From Lineus longissimus (lineage: Eukaryota; Nemertea; Pilidiophora; Heteronemertea; Lineidae), in assembly GCF_910592395.1 (NCBI RefSeq), contig NC_088321.1, positions 7,690,001 to 7,754,000 of the forward strand: DNA of 64,000 nt, read 5' to 3'. Under the pieces are notes generated by a model. That model was not told the origin of the DNA. It saw only the letters and a list, made by a program, of their open reading frames with translations, and ran no database searches. Shown piece by piece: positions 22,734 to 34,800 of the stretch. A program made the translations under genes and the position numbers. Every line of letters starts with the position of its first letter. Within the stretch, counting starts at the first letter, position 1.

Positions 22734-23446
22734 ACCATTTTTATCACGGCGAAACATGTGTATTATTGTTCATTGACTGGGTATCATATTTCCATCAACT
22801 ATCATTTGACATACTCAAACCAGCGTTACGCTGGCACCAAGGTAGTCTGAATCTGAGACCACCGCGATCAATCAAGTTTCGCCTACGGCCCAGCATTGAA
22901 CAAATACAAGTAACTTTGTTGGTGGCTTCAACTTATTCATTAGAATCGTTTTTGCAAAGTCATCCATACATACTGGCTTTAGCATTAAAAATATTAGTAG
23001 AAGACGGATTTGACTCTAGTAGATGTACCAAGCCATAAATTAAATTAAGCTCGCCAAGAGTTGACTAAATTTACGGTAACCCTGGCCTACGATTTATCGA
23101 CAGAGTCACCGGGCGAAGGATAACTCTTCGAACGTGTCACCCGACGAATGGCGCAAAGTTAATTGATGTTGCACCGAATTTGACTGTGCTGGCTGTGGCT
23201 CAGCAGAAACTAGTTTAATTCTGCCAATTTCTCGACACGAACAGGGCTAAATTAACAACAATATATAATACTCGATTAAAACTCCAGCCGGGATTTAAAG
23301 ATTTTTCAAAGTTATTTCTGTTACTGACATATTATCCGGGTTTTTGATTTGACGTACTTTACAACGTCACAGAGCCTGGTCAAATAGTGTAAATTGACCG
23401 TATTTATTACATTTGCAATATTATTTACGATAAAGGAGGTCGAAGA
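22734..23446 (+). other. No identified gene; one anonymous open frame
   Basis: A plus-strand frame is open from about 22738 to 23038 with no recognisable domain; the rest has nothing that I can support. The position between the foldback element and the virus-like cluster makes a decayed gene possible. Confidence 0.35.
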
Positions 23447-24096
23447 ATGGATTCCATAGGCAATGACCTATCATTTGACAAAAAATGTCTGTACAATTTA
23501 TGCGATAAGATGACAGCGGCAAATGCATTTCAAGATGACGTAGATTACCTCTTGTTATACGAAAGGATTGAAAGCCTAAGATCCTGGTCCGACTTTGTCT
23601 CCTATCTCTTTCATGAACTTAAACAGACGCAGTGCATATTTTGCAGTACTTTGGAGGGCGGTTTAATCTTGCCCGATGTTGAATCTTATAGGGGATGCGA
23701 GATCGAGTTTTTTGTGAACGTGAGTAATGGTACGGAAGAGGAATGCACTGTACAGATTATAAAATGTTTAGGGATGCTCCCCTGTTTTGAAACACCACAC
23801 ATGTTTGGCGCTTTGGATCGCTTTCAATTTGAAAACAAATTTGTCAAACAAATGATTTGTGCCAATGTTAGCGTTGGTAGTTATTATAAACATGTTCGAC
23901 CAGTTCTGTCGGCCAACAACAGGATGCTAGACGGTCGAGCTTTTGTTAAAAAATGGTTAAGCGTAGTTAATGAACCTATATATTTCGCCTGGTGTTAACT
24001 GACGAAAAAGAGGGCTTTTGTTTCGATGCAACGACTAATTTTTGCTGGCCGGACGTCAAAAGTACTGATTTGTACATATGCTGGATTGACCTATAA
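23447..24096 (+). pseudogene. Unidentified gene of the virus-like cluster
   Basis: An ATG frame of 183 codons (23447-23998), preceded by a purine-rich AAAGGAGG stretch, ends in a stop. A +1 frame carries on from about 23990 to a TAA at 24094-24096, adding about 35 plausible codons, so one frameshift probably truncates a protein of roughly 215 residues. The sequence is Cys- and Phe-rich (for example QCIFC and CWPDV-type segments) and shows no signal peptide or clear transmembrane segment. I do not recognise a family. It heads a same-strand run of genes that ends with a DNA polymerase fragment, which suggests a viral or Polinton-like origin. Confidence 0.5.
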
Positions 24097-24138
24097 CACC
24101 GTTGTCCGTCGCTTCTGCAGAAATTTCCAAAAGCACCT

Positions 24139-24586
24139 ATGTTACAGGCAAGCCCTAATCATGTAATTGATACGAACCCTTTCAACTTTAATACAGGGGA
24201 TGCGGCCTTTGATCTCAGTCTTGACAGCTTCTCAATGGAGCCCGCATTCAATCAACATCAAGTCGACAAATCTGATGCGCCTATTCTCAACGGCGGCAGT
24301 ACATCAGTATTGGCGTTCTCAACGGTGGTGCCTGACAGGTGTTCCGACTTCACCAAACCTACCTTCATTCTGTACAACCCCCCCCCCCGTCAGAGCATCA
24401 ATTCCGCGAAAACAATTTAACGACAACATCGGACAAGATTAAAACTACAAAGCGCATCCCGTCAGAGCATCAATTGCGCGAAAACAATGACTTAAAGGCA
24501 AAATCAGGCAAGACTAAAACTAAGAGAAAAGCCGCATCCTCAACAAAAACAACACGAGACAAAAAGACCCCACGAAGGCAAACTTA
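24139..24586 (+). pseudogene. Unidentified basic-tailed protein, frameshifted at poly-C
   Basis: The first frame (24139-24420) is polar and Ser/Asp-rich. At a C10 run (about 24379-24388) the better reading shifts to a second frame, which continues to 24585. That frame contains a duplicated peptide of the type SEHQ-RENN, encoded by a 28-bp direct repeat at about 24388 and 24460, followed by a Lys/Arg/Thr-rich tail. Such tails are common in virion or nucleic-acid-binding proteins, but no family can be named. Homopolymer slippage could be real or a sequencing artefact. Confidence 0.4.
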
Positions 24587-24611
24587 AGCTCCGAGCGTTC
24601 CTGTCTTGGAC

Positions 24612-26065
24612 ATGCCATTAGAAACTTTTTTCGAACCTACCAATGTGTCGACGATCCGTGCAGTCACTGCTGCACCTCTATTATCGATAGGCACCTTAAC
24701 AGATGGCGATAGCTTTTCTGACAATGACGATGAGACTGCCAAGGAAAGGCAACCTGGTCTTAAAGTTTCTGTTGAAAGTCAATCAGAGGCTCCATCATTA
24801 AGTAGCATTATAGAAAATGTGAATGAGTTGAAATTGCCGAATTGCAAAATGTCCTTCAAACGAATTAAACCTTTACAAATGTTGTCGGGCCACTGGAAAA
24901 AAATATATGGAGCTAAGTTGGACAAGGCTGACAAATATTTTGCAGCTCTCCTCGATCAAGTTGCCCAAACAATGATTCAGGAATCTTACAACGATTTGGC
25001 AATATCATTTGTAAAACGGGTTGTTTGCGACAGGACTGCACAGCAGACGATCTTAGACAAAATTACCCCATTCATATGGCGTTTTTGCGGACTTTACAAA
25101 AAAAGTCAATCAAAAATGACCGAGAGATGGCAAAATACATCGAAAAGTGTAGAACTGATCTTTAGCGCCTTGTTTGAAGGAGAGCAAAATGTACATTCCT
25201 TGTGGATTGAACACGCTGCTACTTTGAAGTCACCGCAGGCTATACTAGTATTGTCAGATCTCGATAGGAGATTAACTGATTATGGTTTAGAGTTTGATGC
25301 GAAATTAAAAGAGATTGAAACTCAACTTTCGACTAAGACGATTGAACGAGCACTTTTGCCCATAGAAGTTCATTCAAGAGACACTTCAAATCAATTAATT
25401 GAAAAGTTTCTGGCAGGGCGCTTTTTCCACGGCCAAACTAGCTGATATCATTTTCAGAGCTGTGACCAGCATGAGCAGCTTAGTCCACGATGCAAATCAG
25501 ATTATTCAGGAATCCTCAAAGCAGTCAAAAACCCTCTCCACCACGAGTAATTTACGATTAACACATAAGAAAGATTTTGAGTCTGCTGAATTTCAAAAGC
25601 TCTTACAGGACTTGGGACAGATCTATCACCCTTTATCCTTTTTCGTGGAGCAATTTAGCTCTCGAATATCATATTGGTCACAGCTTGAGATGGAGTTTAC
25701 AACTGTGCGCAAGGTGCTCTGGGGTCGCTACAGGCGTGCGAATAATCATATGTAAGTTGGCTCAAATGGTAAATGCACATGCAACAATGTCTCTCCTGAC
25801 GCCTCTGCTCATATAACCAATTATGGACAGCGCCTACGCGCCTGTTATCGAGTCCTTGCAAGTGATTATTGAAAGTCATTTTCGGAAGATGCCAACATGT
25901 CCCAAAATGCGGGCAGTTGATCGGGTTATAGTGATGGGCGAAGATCTTTTCAATGAGGTGTTGGAAGATGAAAAACCAGGCAACATAAGAGTTGCACTAG
26001 GAAGTTTCATTTTCCTGGCAGAAGAAAAGATAGCAGCCTTAGTCGGACAGGTGAACAGAGCGTGA
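24612..26065 (+). pseudogene. Long unidentified protein gene, broken
   Basis: The first ATG (24612) opens a frame of 278 codons to 25445. The next part (about 25430-25755) is in another frame, and the following part (about 25740-26065) in a third, with an in-frame TAA at 25814-25816. Read together this gives about 480 residues, predicted mostly helical: an acidic Ser-rich N-terminus, then long amphipathic helices with repeated heptad-like Leu/Ile spacing (for example around 25240-25330). No domain is recognised. The length and helical character would suit a structural or packaging protein, but that is speculation. The breaks show that the gene is inactive. Same strand as the polymerase fragment downstream. 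Confidence 0.5.
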
Positions 26066-26302
26066 AAAATGCTGATATCGGGCCGAGGGAACACTATGGT
26101 CCCTATGATTTAATTGAAACCTGTCATGCTCTGCCAACAGGTCCTTTACATGCAGAGTAAGTAACTTGTACATGCAGAGTAGTGCTGCTGCATGCTGTTG
26201 CATCAAATCATACTTTGGGAAAGCTCTTCGTTTGACCTGCCGTCAAACCGTATCGAATAACATCTATTATATTTACCTCGTTGGTTTCTTCTACTATATG
26301 TC

Positions 26303-26916
26303 ATGATGAATAATTTGTCAGTTGACTATTCACATCATAACGTATTGTCCAGCAACAGCAGTGAGAAATCCCCGATCGGTAAATCCGAAATGCTGCCAAT
26401 AGCTGGTCTGCCACTTCAAACTGCTAACAGCGGGCCCAGTAGAGTGGGGTCGACATTTGTTGGTGGGCCTCATCCTTCATTACGTCGGCATCAACTTTAA
26501 CACGATTGGCACGAGAAGCGATGCCGTCAACGAAGCAGATGGCGAAAAGCTTGAAAAATGCAAAAGATACCGCCGCTGGTCCCAGACTGCCAACTACAAC
26601 TGTTCCTGCTAACCTTGTTGATTATGTTGACGATGATACAACCACGACTACGGACGATGATGATGAGTCTGTCTTAAGCGTTAGCAATGCATGCGCAGAG
26701 CAAAGCGTAGCCTGTCGTCGACTTACGCAGAAGGCACGGTTGTTCGAGCTTTGCTCTTTGGGCTATAATATTTTTAGTGCAGAAGTGTATGACTATTTGG
26801 AGGATGGTCCTTTTAGGCTTGATAGCATCTTGCTCAATGTTCGCACAGGCATTTACATAGATTGCCCGCCGGGTTACAATGCAGAAGTTATCTCCAGTCC
26901 CTACGCAGGTTTTTGA
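26303..26916 (+). pseudogene. Unidentified acidic protein, broken
   Basis: Two plus-strand frames (26303-26500 and 26521-26916) adjoin with a change of frame. The second has a Thr/Asp run (DDDTTTTTDDDD) at about 26628-26665, followed by a compact C-terminal portion rich in aromatic residues (YNIFSAEVYDYL). I recognise no family. Immediately downstream lies the polymerase fragment. Confidence 0.4.
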
Positions 26917-26944
26917 ATCGCCGTAAAATCGCTCATTTTAGTCG

Positions 26945-27602
26945 GGGTACAACTGAAACCAGATACAGTTGTGCTTGATAAACCAATAGCCGTAGGTTTC
27001 ACCTGCCTTGAACTCAGCAAATTACACACTTACAAATTTCATTATGGTTTCATTCGACCAATTTATGGAAATAACTGTCAACTGCTGGTGACCGACACTG
27101 ATTCGCTAACATACGTCAGTAAAAATCACATTGTAAATGAGGGCCAATCTGGGCCAATCGAAAATACTTTTACCTTTCCAACTACCCAAAAACAAGCCCT
27201 ATGTATTGGATCAGAGATAAAAAGTTACGGGGTACGTTTAAAAGGGAGTATCCCGACAAGCCAATTGTTGCATTTGCTGGACTTCGAACAAAAATGTATG
27301 CTTTCAAACACTTGCTAAATCAAGATGAGAAAACCGTAGATAGTAGAAATGAAACAAGAAAAGCTAAAGGCATTCCGCGAAGTGTCCTAAGCAATATGCA
27401 CTTTGTCGATTACAAAATGAGCAGCTTTTTCGAACACCAAAACCTGAAAAAAAGATACTTTAGCATACGATTGCAAAAACTAGACCTTTATACTATAGCC
27501 GAAGGAAAACGAGGTCTGTCAAATTTTGGCACGAAAAGATTTATCTGCGACGATGGCATTCAAATATTAGCCTACGGAAACTACAATTGCGACCAAAATT
27601 AA
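26945..27602 (+). pseudogene. Protein-primed family B DNA polymerase, C-terminal part
   Basis: Two frames together preserve the C-terminal third of a pPolB of the Polinton/adintovirus/bidnavirus type. The first (26945 to about 27170) includes the motif C region with the catalytic DTDS at about 27094-27105, preceded by a YG and two hydrophobic strands. The second (about 27170-27602) has the KxY-like block (RTKMY near 27285), the GIPRSV segment and the closing DDGIQxLAYG block typical of this family. The enzyme replicates linear DNA using a terminal protein as primer. The exonuclease domain, motif A and motif B are absent upstream, and at least one frameshift lies between 27150 and 27195. It therefore comes from an old, dead insertion. 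Confidence 0.8.
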
Positions 27603-27904
27603 AGAATGCTCTTTGCGGTAGTACGTTGACGAGCAGAAGACGCCAAACACGATGGCAGCAACAAATACATCATTCAATGTACTGATGGATGATATGCCCG
27701 GGCTGGGTTGATACGGACATGGAGGAAACGTGTGTCTTTTTCTACATACCGTAACAGAAGAGTTGATGGGACGAAGACAGAGATGGCTTGAACGCGCCTG
27801 AGTTGTTATAATCGATGAACTGACGACCAGAGTTTTCACAAAGTAACAAATAGTTTGACGATGATGTAAACAACTTTGGCGGTGACGATTATTTCTCTGA
27901 TGTT
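27603..27904. other. No recognisable feature
   Basis: Nothing supportable is seen between the polymerase fragment and the repeat element that follows. Confidence 0.5.
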
Positions 27905-28309
27905 TTATGAGATAGTTCCGGCAAGTTCAAATTTCCCGCCCGTATGACGTATCCGTATCGAATTTGCGTATGACGTCATCAGTTTGTGCCGTCTTCGCAT
28001 TACGCACACGGCAGACGAATAGGTATTTACGTTTGGATCGCATTTCACACGGAGTCGCTGTACGTATTGGTTTTTCGGCTTAATTGTGATATATTTAACT
28101 GTTTCAAATCAGTAATATGGTTTTACAGGTTGTGTAGATCACATTTGATGTGTTTGGATTTGTAAAAGTTGTAAATTTGGTGAAGAAAATGAAACGGCCA
28201 GGGGCCATTGTGCTCACCGTAAGTATTTTTAGTAGACAGTTACAGAAAGTGCTACAGTATGTAGGCCTCTCATAATTTATACATGCATCTGTGACCAGTT
28301 CAGAGCCGG

Positions 28310-28366
28310 CCCTGGCCAAGTGGTGAATCCGAGACTTGTGGTTCCAAGCTTGTAGAATCTGGGTGA
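28310..28366 (+). repeat. tRNA-like (SINE head) sequence
   Basis: TGGCCAAGTGGT resembles an RNA polymerase III A box, and GTGGTTCCAAGC about 20 bp downstream resembles a B box. The spacing is short, so this would be a decayed tRNA-derived SINE promoter. Confidence 0.3.
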
Positions 28367-28859
28367 AAATGATAGTGAAGAAACGTGCCACTCCATGACA
28401 ATGGTGAATATATTTTTAACTTTGACCTCAGTGACCCTGACAGGTAGGTCAAATAACAAACCAGGGTGATATGTGATGTAGACACATCCACCTGACCATA
28501 ACAATTTCATCACTCGTTACACTACAGTAATCGGCAAAAAACGATTTCCAAGATGGCCGCCTGATTAAATCTATGGCACCAAATAAATCAAAAAAATGAA
28601 GAAAATGTAAGATAGAACTCAGAAAAGAAAAAAGGAAAAGATGAAAAATAAAAATATTTTTGGCTGTCCTTGACCGGGGTTTGAACTCACGACCTTTGGA
28701 TTGCCACAACACGAGGAAAAACCCACAAAACATGCAATTTCGGCCATATCTGAATTCCGATCTGGCTGAAACTTGGCATACAAATAGTGGCTTCTTAGAT
28801 GCATCATTACACAAAATTAAAACTCTTTACATTGAACAACGACAAAACGTACCAAGAAC

Positions 28860-29510
28860 GGTAAAGTTTTCAACTTTGACCTCTGTGAACTTGAAAGGTG
28901 GGTCAAATCAAAAACCCGTAAGATATGTGATGTATCCTTGCTGGGAGTACCTACCATGAAACTTTTATCAAAAACAAATCAGTAATAAGCGAGAAATCAC
29001 ACTTTTTGAGTTTTGAGTTTGGGCCCCCTGGTGGCCAAGTCAATAATCAGACCGAACCAAAATTCAGTGTAAAAGGTCAACTGACCTAGGGGGTCATTTG
29101 TTCAAAGTTTCAAGTTCATAACTGTTGCGGTTGAGAAACGTGCCATAGTTACACTCAAACGGCAAATTTACGCCATTTGACCTCTGCGACCTTAAAAAGT
29201 AGGTCAAATCCGAAAAATCGTGCAACATCTGAGGTAACCTTGCTAGGGGTCCCTGCCATAAAAATTTCATCAAAAACAATTTGCTAATAAGCAGGCTATT
29301 GCACTTCTTACTTTTTCTGTTTTGGCCCCCTGGTGGCAAAGTCAAGAATCAGATCAGGCTGAAATTCAGCACCAGAGGTTATCTGATATAGGGGGTTATA
29401 TGTACCAAGTTTCAAGCTCATAGCTTTGGTGGTTGAGAAACGTGCCATAGTTACACTCAAACGGCCAATTCACGCCATTTGACCTCTGCGACCTTGAAAA
29501 GTAAATCAAA
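28860..29510 (+). repeat. Tandem repeat array, about 310-bp unit
   Basis: Units contain, in order, TTTGACCTCTG-GACCTTGAAA, a GGTCAAAT block, CCTTGCTxGGxGT, TTTCATCAAAAACAA, GGCCCCCTGGTGGCCAAGTC and AAGTTTCAAGTTCATA followed by GAGAAACGTGCCA. Starts occur near 28870, 29178 and 29478, with a partial earlier one near 28405. The array resumes at 31085. Confidence 0.85.
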
Positions 29511-29519
29511 CTAGAATTG

Positions 29520-31084
29520 TCAGTTGAGTCTTAGCAGACTCTGGAGTCTTCGCCTCATTGTAGGGGTATTGTTCGCATTGTGAATGGAAGGGGGATTGAG
29601 AAATTGTCTGGGTGAGAGTGGATGTTGGGATAAGACGATCGATTCGGTTGATTGGAGGGGAAAAAGACGAAATAATGTGGTCTTAGTGGTAGGGAGGGGG
29701 TTGAGAGTGATATAAATTTATGTTCTGAAGAATTATGGGACATTTGTTTAGTTTTGTTGCAAGAGCGGGGAGGGGTGAAGTGGGAGACCGAATTATGTCG
29801 TTTTTTTCATAAGACATTTTGAGATGAGCCCTTGAGGAAGGGATGTGAAGCCGCAGTTGAATGTGCGCTTCGTATGAATGGAAGGAATGAATGAATAAAT
29901 ATAAATGAATAATATTAATTTTGTTTATTGATTGCTGGTGTATTTCAAGCAATATATATCATTGACAATAGTTATGATTGCGATTAGGTTTGCAGTATAC
30001 TCATCCCGAAAATGTTTGGGTGGCTTTTATTGTTTTTATTGCCATTTGGTTGAAATGGCCGTTTGTTGTTATGCTGCGTTCCAACGACAACTTCCTGTTT
30101 GCTTGGCGTGGCTGGTGACGATGACGACGACGACGTTTTCTTCGAAGGGGTAGTGTGATTTGAGCTTGTGGACGATCTCTTCAAGGGTGATGGGGATGAT
30201 GTCATTGAAGTTGGTGATGAAGTTTACTTTGAAGGGGTGGTGTAATTTGTGGTTGTGGAGTACGTTATCTTCAAGGGTGAAGCTGATGATGATGATGATG
30301 ATGGCGGCGATGACATGATTACTGCAAGAGGTAAATAAAGATATGAGCCACAGGCCGACTTAAATTCGCCACATACTGTGGAAAGTGCTATAGATCCACG
30401 TCGGTAGGCCTACAGCACATTTTCACCGAATAATGTGGACTAACTATACGTCCAGGAACTAAAAATGCTCTCCGACCAAAATCCAGTGCATGGATGATCA
30501 GCCGTGAATGCACACAGCCATGCATGTTGACAAAAACAAAACAAAACATCGCACTTTCACTTCAGCGGAGCGATGGTTTATGTGCGAAATACGACTGATC
30601 AAGGCAACATAAAGTGTCCAGAAGGGAAGAACACATTCTTGAAACTCAGCCGCTTTAATTCACTGCCGTTTTTTCTTATTTCATAGCCCATAAACTCCAA
30701 ATATTATATTATATTTACCGGTATTATAGAAAAATGCTTCGATGGTGTAGACTAGTCCCTGGTCTTTATCCATTATGTTCCTCCATATGTGCAGCCAATA
30801 TGTAATACACATAACGCGGGGCACCAGTCATCGTGCCGGTATGGCGAGGTTTATTGGTTAAAAATTTACATGTATTGCGCTATGCATGCCCATAGCACTT
30901 TCGCGGTTGTAACCCAGATTGACTTCTTAGTTCATGGACACCCTCGTTTTATCGATGTTTTGCAATGCATTGCCGTGTTCATGTACATATGAAGCTTTCA
31001 CCTGGAGACGAGAGTTTGCTGGAATAATTTCTTGAGGAGAATAACTTGAGGAGAATAATACCCTAGTACAAAAGTCTCAGCCGA
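29520..31084. other. Sequence interrupting the tandem array
   Basis: This segment separates two parts of one 310-bp unit (AATCAAA at 29511 and AAAAACCCGTAAG at 31102 are contiguous in other units), so it is an insertion. It contains a local duplication of about 90 bp (30136-30290), GAT triplet runs, and a Ser/Thr/Pro-rich minus-strand frame (29984-30205) with two TPSK repeats that I do not consider secure as a gene. No terminal repeats were established. Confidence 0.45.
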
Positions 31085-31335
31085 TGGCGGAGACTAATTA
31101 AAAACCCGTAAGATGTATGATGTATCCTTGCTATGAGTACCTACCACAAAAGTTTTATCGAAAACAAGTCACTAATAAGCGAGATATCACACTTTTTAGA
31201 TATCCACATTTGGCCCCCTGGTGGCCAAGTAGAGAATCAGATCGGACAGAAATTTAGTGTCACGGGTCATCTGACCTAGAGGGGTCATGTGTACAAAGTT
31301 TTAAGTTCATAGGCCTAGCGGTTAAAAAACGTGCC
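31085..31335 (+). repeat. Continuation of the 310-bp repeat array
   Basis: Begins with AAAACCCGTAAGATGTATGA and runs through the GGCCCCCTGGTGGCCAAGT block to AAAAACGTGCCACTG, in register with the units at 28.9-29.5 kb. Confidence 0.85.
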
Positions 31336-31352
31336 ACTGTTTTTGAACTAGG

Positions 31353-31360
31353 ATACGACG

Positions 31361-31410
<50 letters not shown>

Positions 31411-31422
31411 ACGACGGACACT
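31353..31422. repeat. (GAC)n microsatellite
   Basis: About 20 GAC triplets, bordered by GGAC variants, directly follow the last 310-bp unit. The poly-Val frame on the minus strand here is only the translated microsatellite. Confidence 0.95.
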
Positions 31423-31772
31423 GCGGTATCGTATAGACTCCCCTACGGTGAGCCAAAAAGAAGGATTTGCAAATGCTTCGAAATGACGCGGAGGCCGTGG
31501 ACTTACGGCGTTTTACACGGAAAGGTGGCACTGCCGGAACTAAAAACTAAGACGTATTGTAACGTATCCGTATCGCATTGGTACGTCATTTCAATACGGA
31601 TACGTCATGCCCATGCCGGAACTATCTATTGTTTCGTAGTGACGTACGGATCAGATTTTGGCGGGTATGCGGCAGGCGTTAGGGCCGTTTTGGTTGCGGA
31701 ATCAACCGATGGTTTGAGGCAGCGTTAGTGCCGTTTTGGTTTTGGATTTTAGGGCCATTTTGGTGGATTTTA

Positions 31773-31821
31773 TGGTTGATTCCCAAAACAAATATCGTCG
31801 TTTTGGTTTGGGAATCAACCA
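31773..31821. other. Hairpin with 20-bp stem
   Basis: TGGTTGATTCCCAAAAC pairs with its near-perfect reverse complement across a loop of about 8 nt. A related half-site (GGAATCAACC) lies near 31700. Confidence 0.6.
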
Positions 31822-34800
31822 TATACTACTACTACTGCCGGGTAGACTGATATTTTACTGCCTCCGCATGCGCTCGTTACTTGGAAAGTTCATGAGCCAA
31901 GTCTCAGAACTAAGAACATGCGAATACCATAATAATATCGTATAGATGGATATGTATTTGGCGTTCCCAACAATATTTGTGTAATTACTATTTTATTGTG
32001 CTGATTCGACAGCAGTTGCCAACATTTGGCTGATAGGGCAAACAATAACTAAATTAGTCTTATCTGCTGGATGGAATTATTAATTGATCATGTTGGTTAT
32101 GCCACACGGATCCTGGCTCACAAACTAGATCAGTAAATCATCTTTTTAAACAAATGTTCGAGTTGCGAAGATAGACCACTCGGAGTCCCTACTAACATGA
32201 ACAGGGATGTCGACACCAAAAGTAATTGATAAAATGTAAACTTGTTTCTTTGTAATGTACAATTTTTCTAATGTTGTGATATACTTTTAATTTAAATGCT
32301 GCAACGGAGTAATATACTGCGCAGGACAGTTACAGCCAACAATGATGACTCAAAGTCATATGTCATAGCGTGCACCAGTCTTTGAAGATCTTCTGCGCAC
32401 TCAAGTTCATGATGAGACGTGGCTTTCGAGACTCCTCTGATATATTTCTTCTTTTTTTAGTGTAATCTCCCAGCAGAGGAACGATGGGACTCTCCGCTCT
32501 AACTTTAAGGTTTATCAGATGATATATGACAATTAGACGTAAATTGGTTTTTCACCTCGATCAATTTAATTTATTTCAGTTGATGTTTCATGATTCTACA
32601 GAGTAACAAGACGAGCATAGTTTGATCCGACTGCCAGTCAGCGAATAAATTCGTAGATTTTTAGTGAATGCTTTATCTGCGGTAACGTTCTACTTCACTG
32701 CATCCGTACATAGTTGCATTGCCAACTTTTGCCCTGGAAATGGAAGAGTTAATACATGTATATATATATGGGCAGGTCAAAACCGGCTTTTTGCACTGCC
32801 AAGTCCCATTATCTGCCCCGACGACTGGTAATTAATCCTCCTGGTAACAAACTGACGGCTTCCACCTACTGTGCGCACGTTCTTGTGTTTGAGAGGAGGA
32901 CACATTTACTTTCCCAGCCTCATTACAAATGTCTCACAATGGGGTAAAAGGGTATCTATCCGGCATGTCCGGCGAACAATGGCAAAGCCAGCGCGCACTG
33001 GCGGGTGTATATAACTGCGTTTGCAGCTATTTTAGAGCTATTTTAGTAACAGATATATCAAAGGTGTAATACAAAAAGTAGTTCGTGTGACACAAGAAGA
33101 TGTATTCATTATTCTTCGCGCCATTGAAAACGACCATTCAGGACCCGGATGCACAGGTGCAGGATTTCGCAGTGGCTTTTCTTTGCAGCGGTCCCAGCTC
33201 GGAACAGCAGAGCGGGAGACGCGTTGAGTACTGCAAAAATTCGACCTCGTGCGTGATTTCTTTTCAAAAGCTTGATTTCGAGTAAAATGCGGATCGAGGC
33301 CACTGTCAATGGAGGAATATATAATGTTCGTGTTTGATAGCCCAATCGACACGAGGTGGCCAAAATACCACAAAATGGCAGTTTTGACCGGCAATCGTCT
33401 GTTATCAACCTAGTTCTATACTAGACAAAAGAAAACTGGTCCTTGAATCTGCATGATAATGTATAAAAGCCAAGAGCGGCTATAAAATTAACAGGCTAAA
33501 AGGCCAACCTAATGAGTCGCTTATGCCTGGATTGGTTGTACTTACCTAAAATCCCTTCACACTATAATCCTCGTCATTGTTTTCCTCAAAATTCGAAAAG
33601 TCCCATCGTGTACGATATTTTAACTTAGATTACAGCGAACCTCGTGCGCTTGATCAGTTTGAGAGAAGCGGTACAGAAATCGATTCTGCAGGTTAAAGTG
33701 ATGAACTCAACTTTTTCGCATTGGTAAATTTTGGTTTGCGCAGGGTGTAATTGGCATTTTTCATGCTGTTCATTTAATTTTCAATGGGATAACCATTGCT
33801 ATCTGCAATGTGTGTTATAGGTCTATCTTTTCAACACGTCCATTGCCACTTGTTTTCATTACTGGGTGTTAATTGCAACTACATTTTACCACAATGTAAA
33901 CCGACCGACGATATTCGAAAGCTAATGATGTCTCCATCAGGGCGATTCACGGCGTTTGCTTACCAATTCCCACTGAAAGAAAGAATACAGGGGATGTAAC
34001 GTTTGTAGCCATGTAATTGGAAGGAATGAATTTATCAATGACTTTTAAAGGTGCAATGTTTTACTCGTATTGAGGATACACTTCCATACCATGCTCGTGT
34101 ACCGAATCGAGTGCCAGAAGATACCTCTTATAGATTATTGTTGATTATTGCATTTATATGAAGAATTACATTTTTTCAATCAAATAACAATTCATATTTG
34201 CAATGTTTTACTGAAAGTGAGTACATGTATATCAATATCCATATTTCATCAGTTGTTCTCATCACATCGATGATGGTGGTGGCTGGTGGTTACCGCCTGC
34301 CCTGACAATCGACCGACTGTTATCTAAAGGTAATGTCGAGGCAACCATCTTGGTGATTCATGGCGATTGCTTACTTGTTTTTCCTGAAATAGTAAATACA
34401 AGAGATTTTAAGGTTTGGGGATAACGAAATGAAAGAAAAACAATTCATTAGACCCTGGTGTATCAATTTACTTATCATAAGACGAGTGTGTGAAAAATAC
34501 AAGACTTTAATAAATTGTAAGAACCCACTCCGATCGGTATACAGAGTGATAGCGGAAGTATCCGGTTGCGTTTTTTCTGGACCACCCTGTATAAACTAAA
34601 GCCAGGTAGGAAGCTAAGACCCCACCTATGCTGGTAAAAAAGCTAATCTTCTCTGTCGTTCGACGGGCAATTTAGAAGTTGGGTTTTTTTGTGCTATTTT
34701 AATCACAATCAGAGTTTACAATTTAGTCAACTCGGGTGCTGCCAATACACCTTCCACATTACAATTATAGCACTTCCCATCATCAAATAGAACATAAACC

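Larger units (their letters stand above)
27905..31630. mobile_element. Composite repeat element with tandem 310-bp units (pearl/Helitron-associated type)
   Basis: The outer ends are inverted relative to each other: GATAGTTCCGGCA plus ATGACGTATCCGTATCGAA at 27907-27965, and the reverse complement at about 31555-31627. Further in, CTCACCGTAAG (about 28214) and CTACGGTGAG (about 31444) are also inverted. Between them lie tandem units, a GAC microsatellite and a possible tRNA-like head. Subterminal inverted repeats plus tandem units plus a microsatellite is the layout of pearl/HINE elements in molluscs. About 1.5 kb (29520-31085) of unrelated sequence splits the array. Confidence 0.55.

Noticed and set aside
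23447-27602. A herpesvirus-like insertion
   Set aside because: The polymerase fragment is of the protein-primed type, with its DTDS and closing blocks as in Polintons and adintoviruses, not herpesvirus polymerase.
29984-30205. Ser/Thr/Pro-rich minus-strand gene
   Set aside because: Low-complexity, overlaps local duplications, and an upstream in-frame stop breaks the repeat; too weak to call.
31322-31531. A poly-Val protein on the minus strand
   Set aside because: It is only the translated GAC microsatellite.
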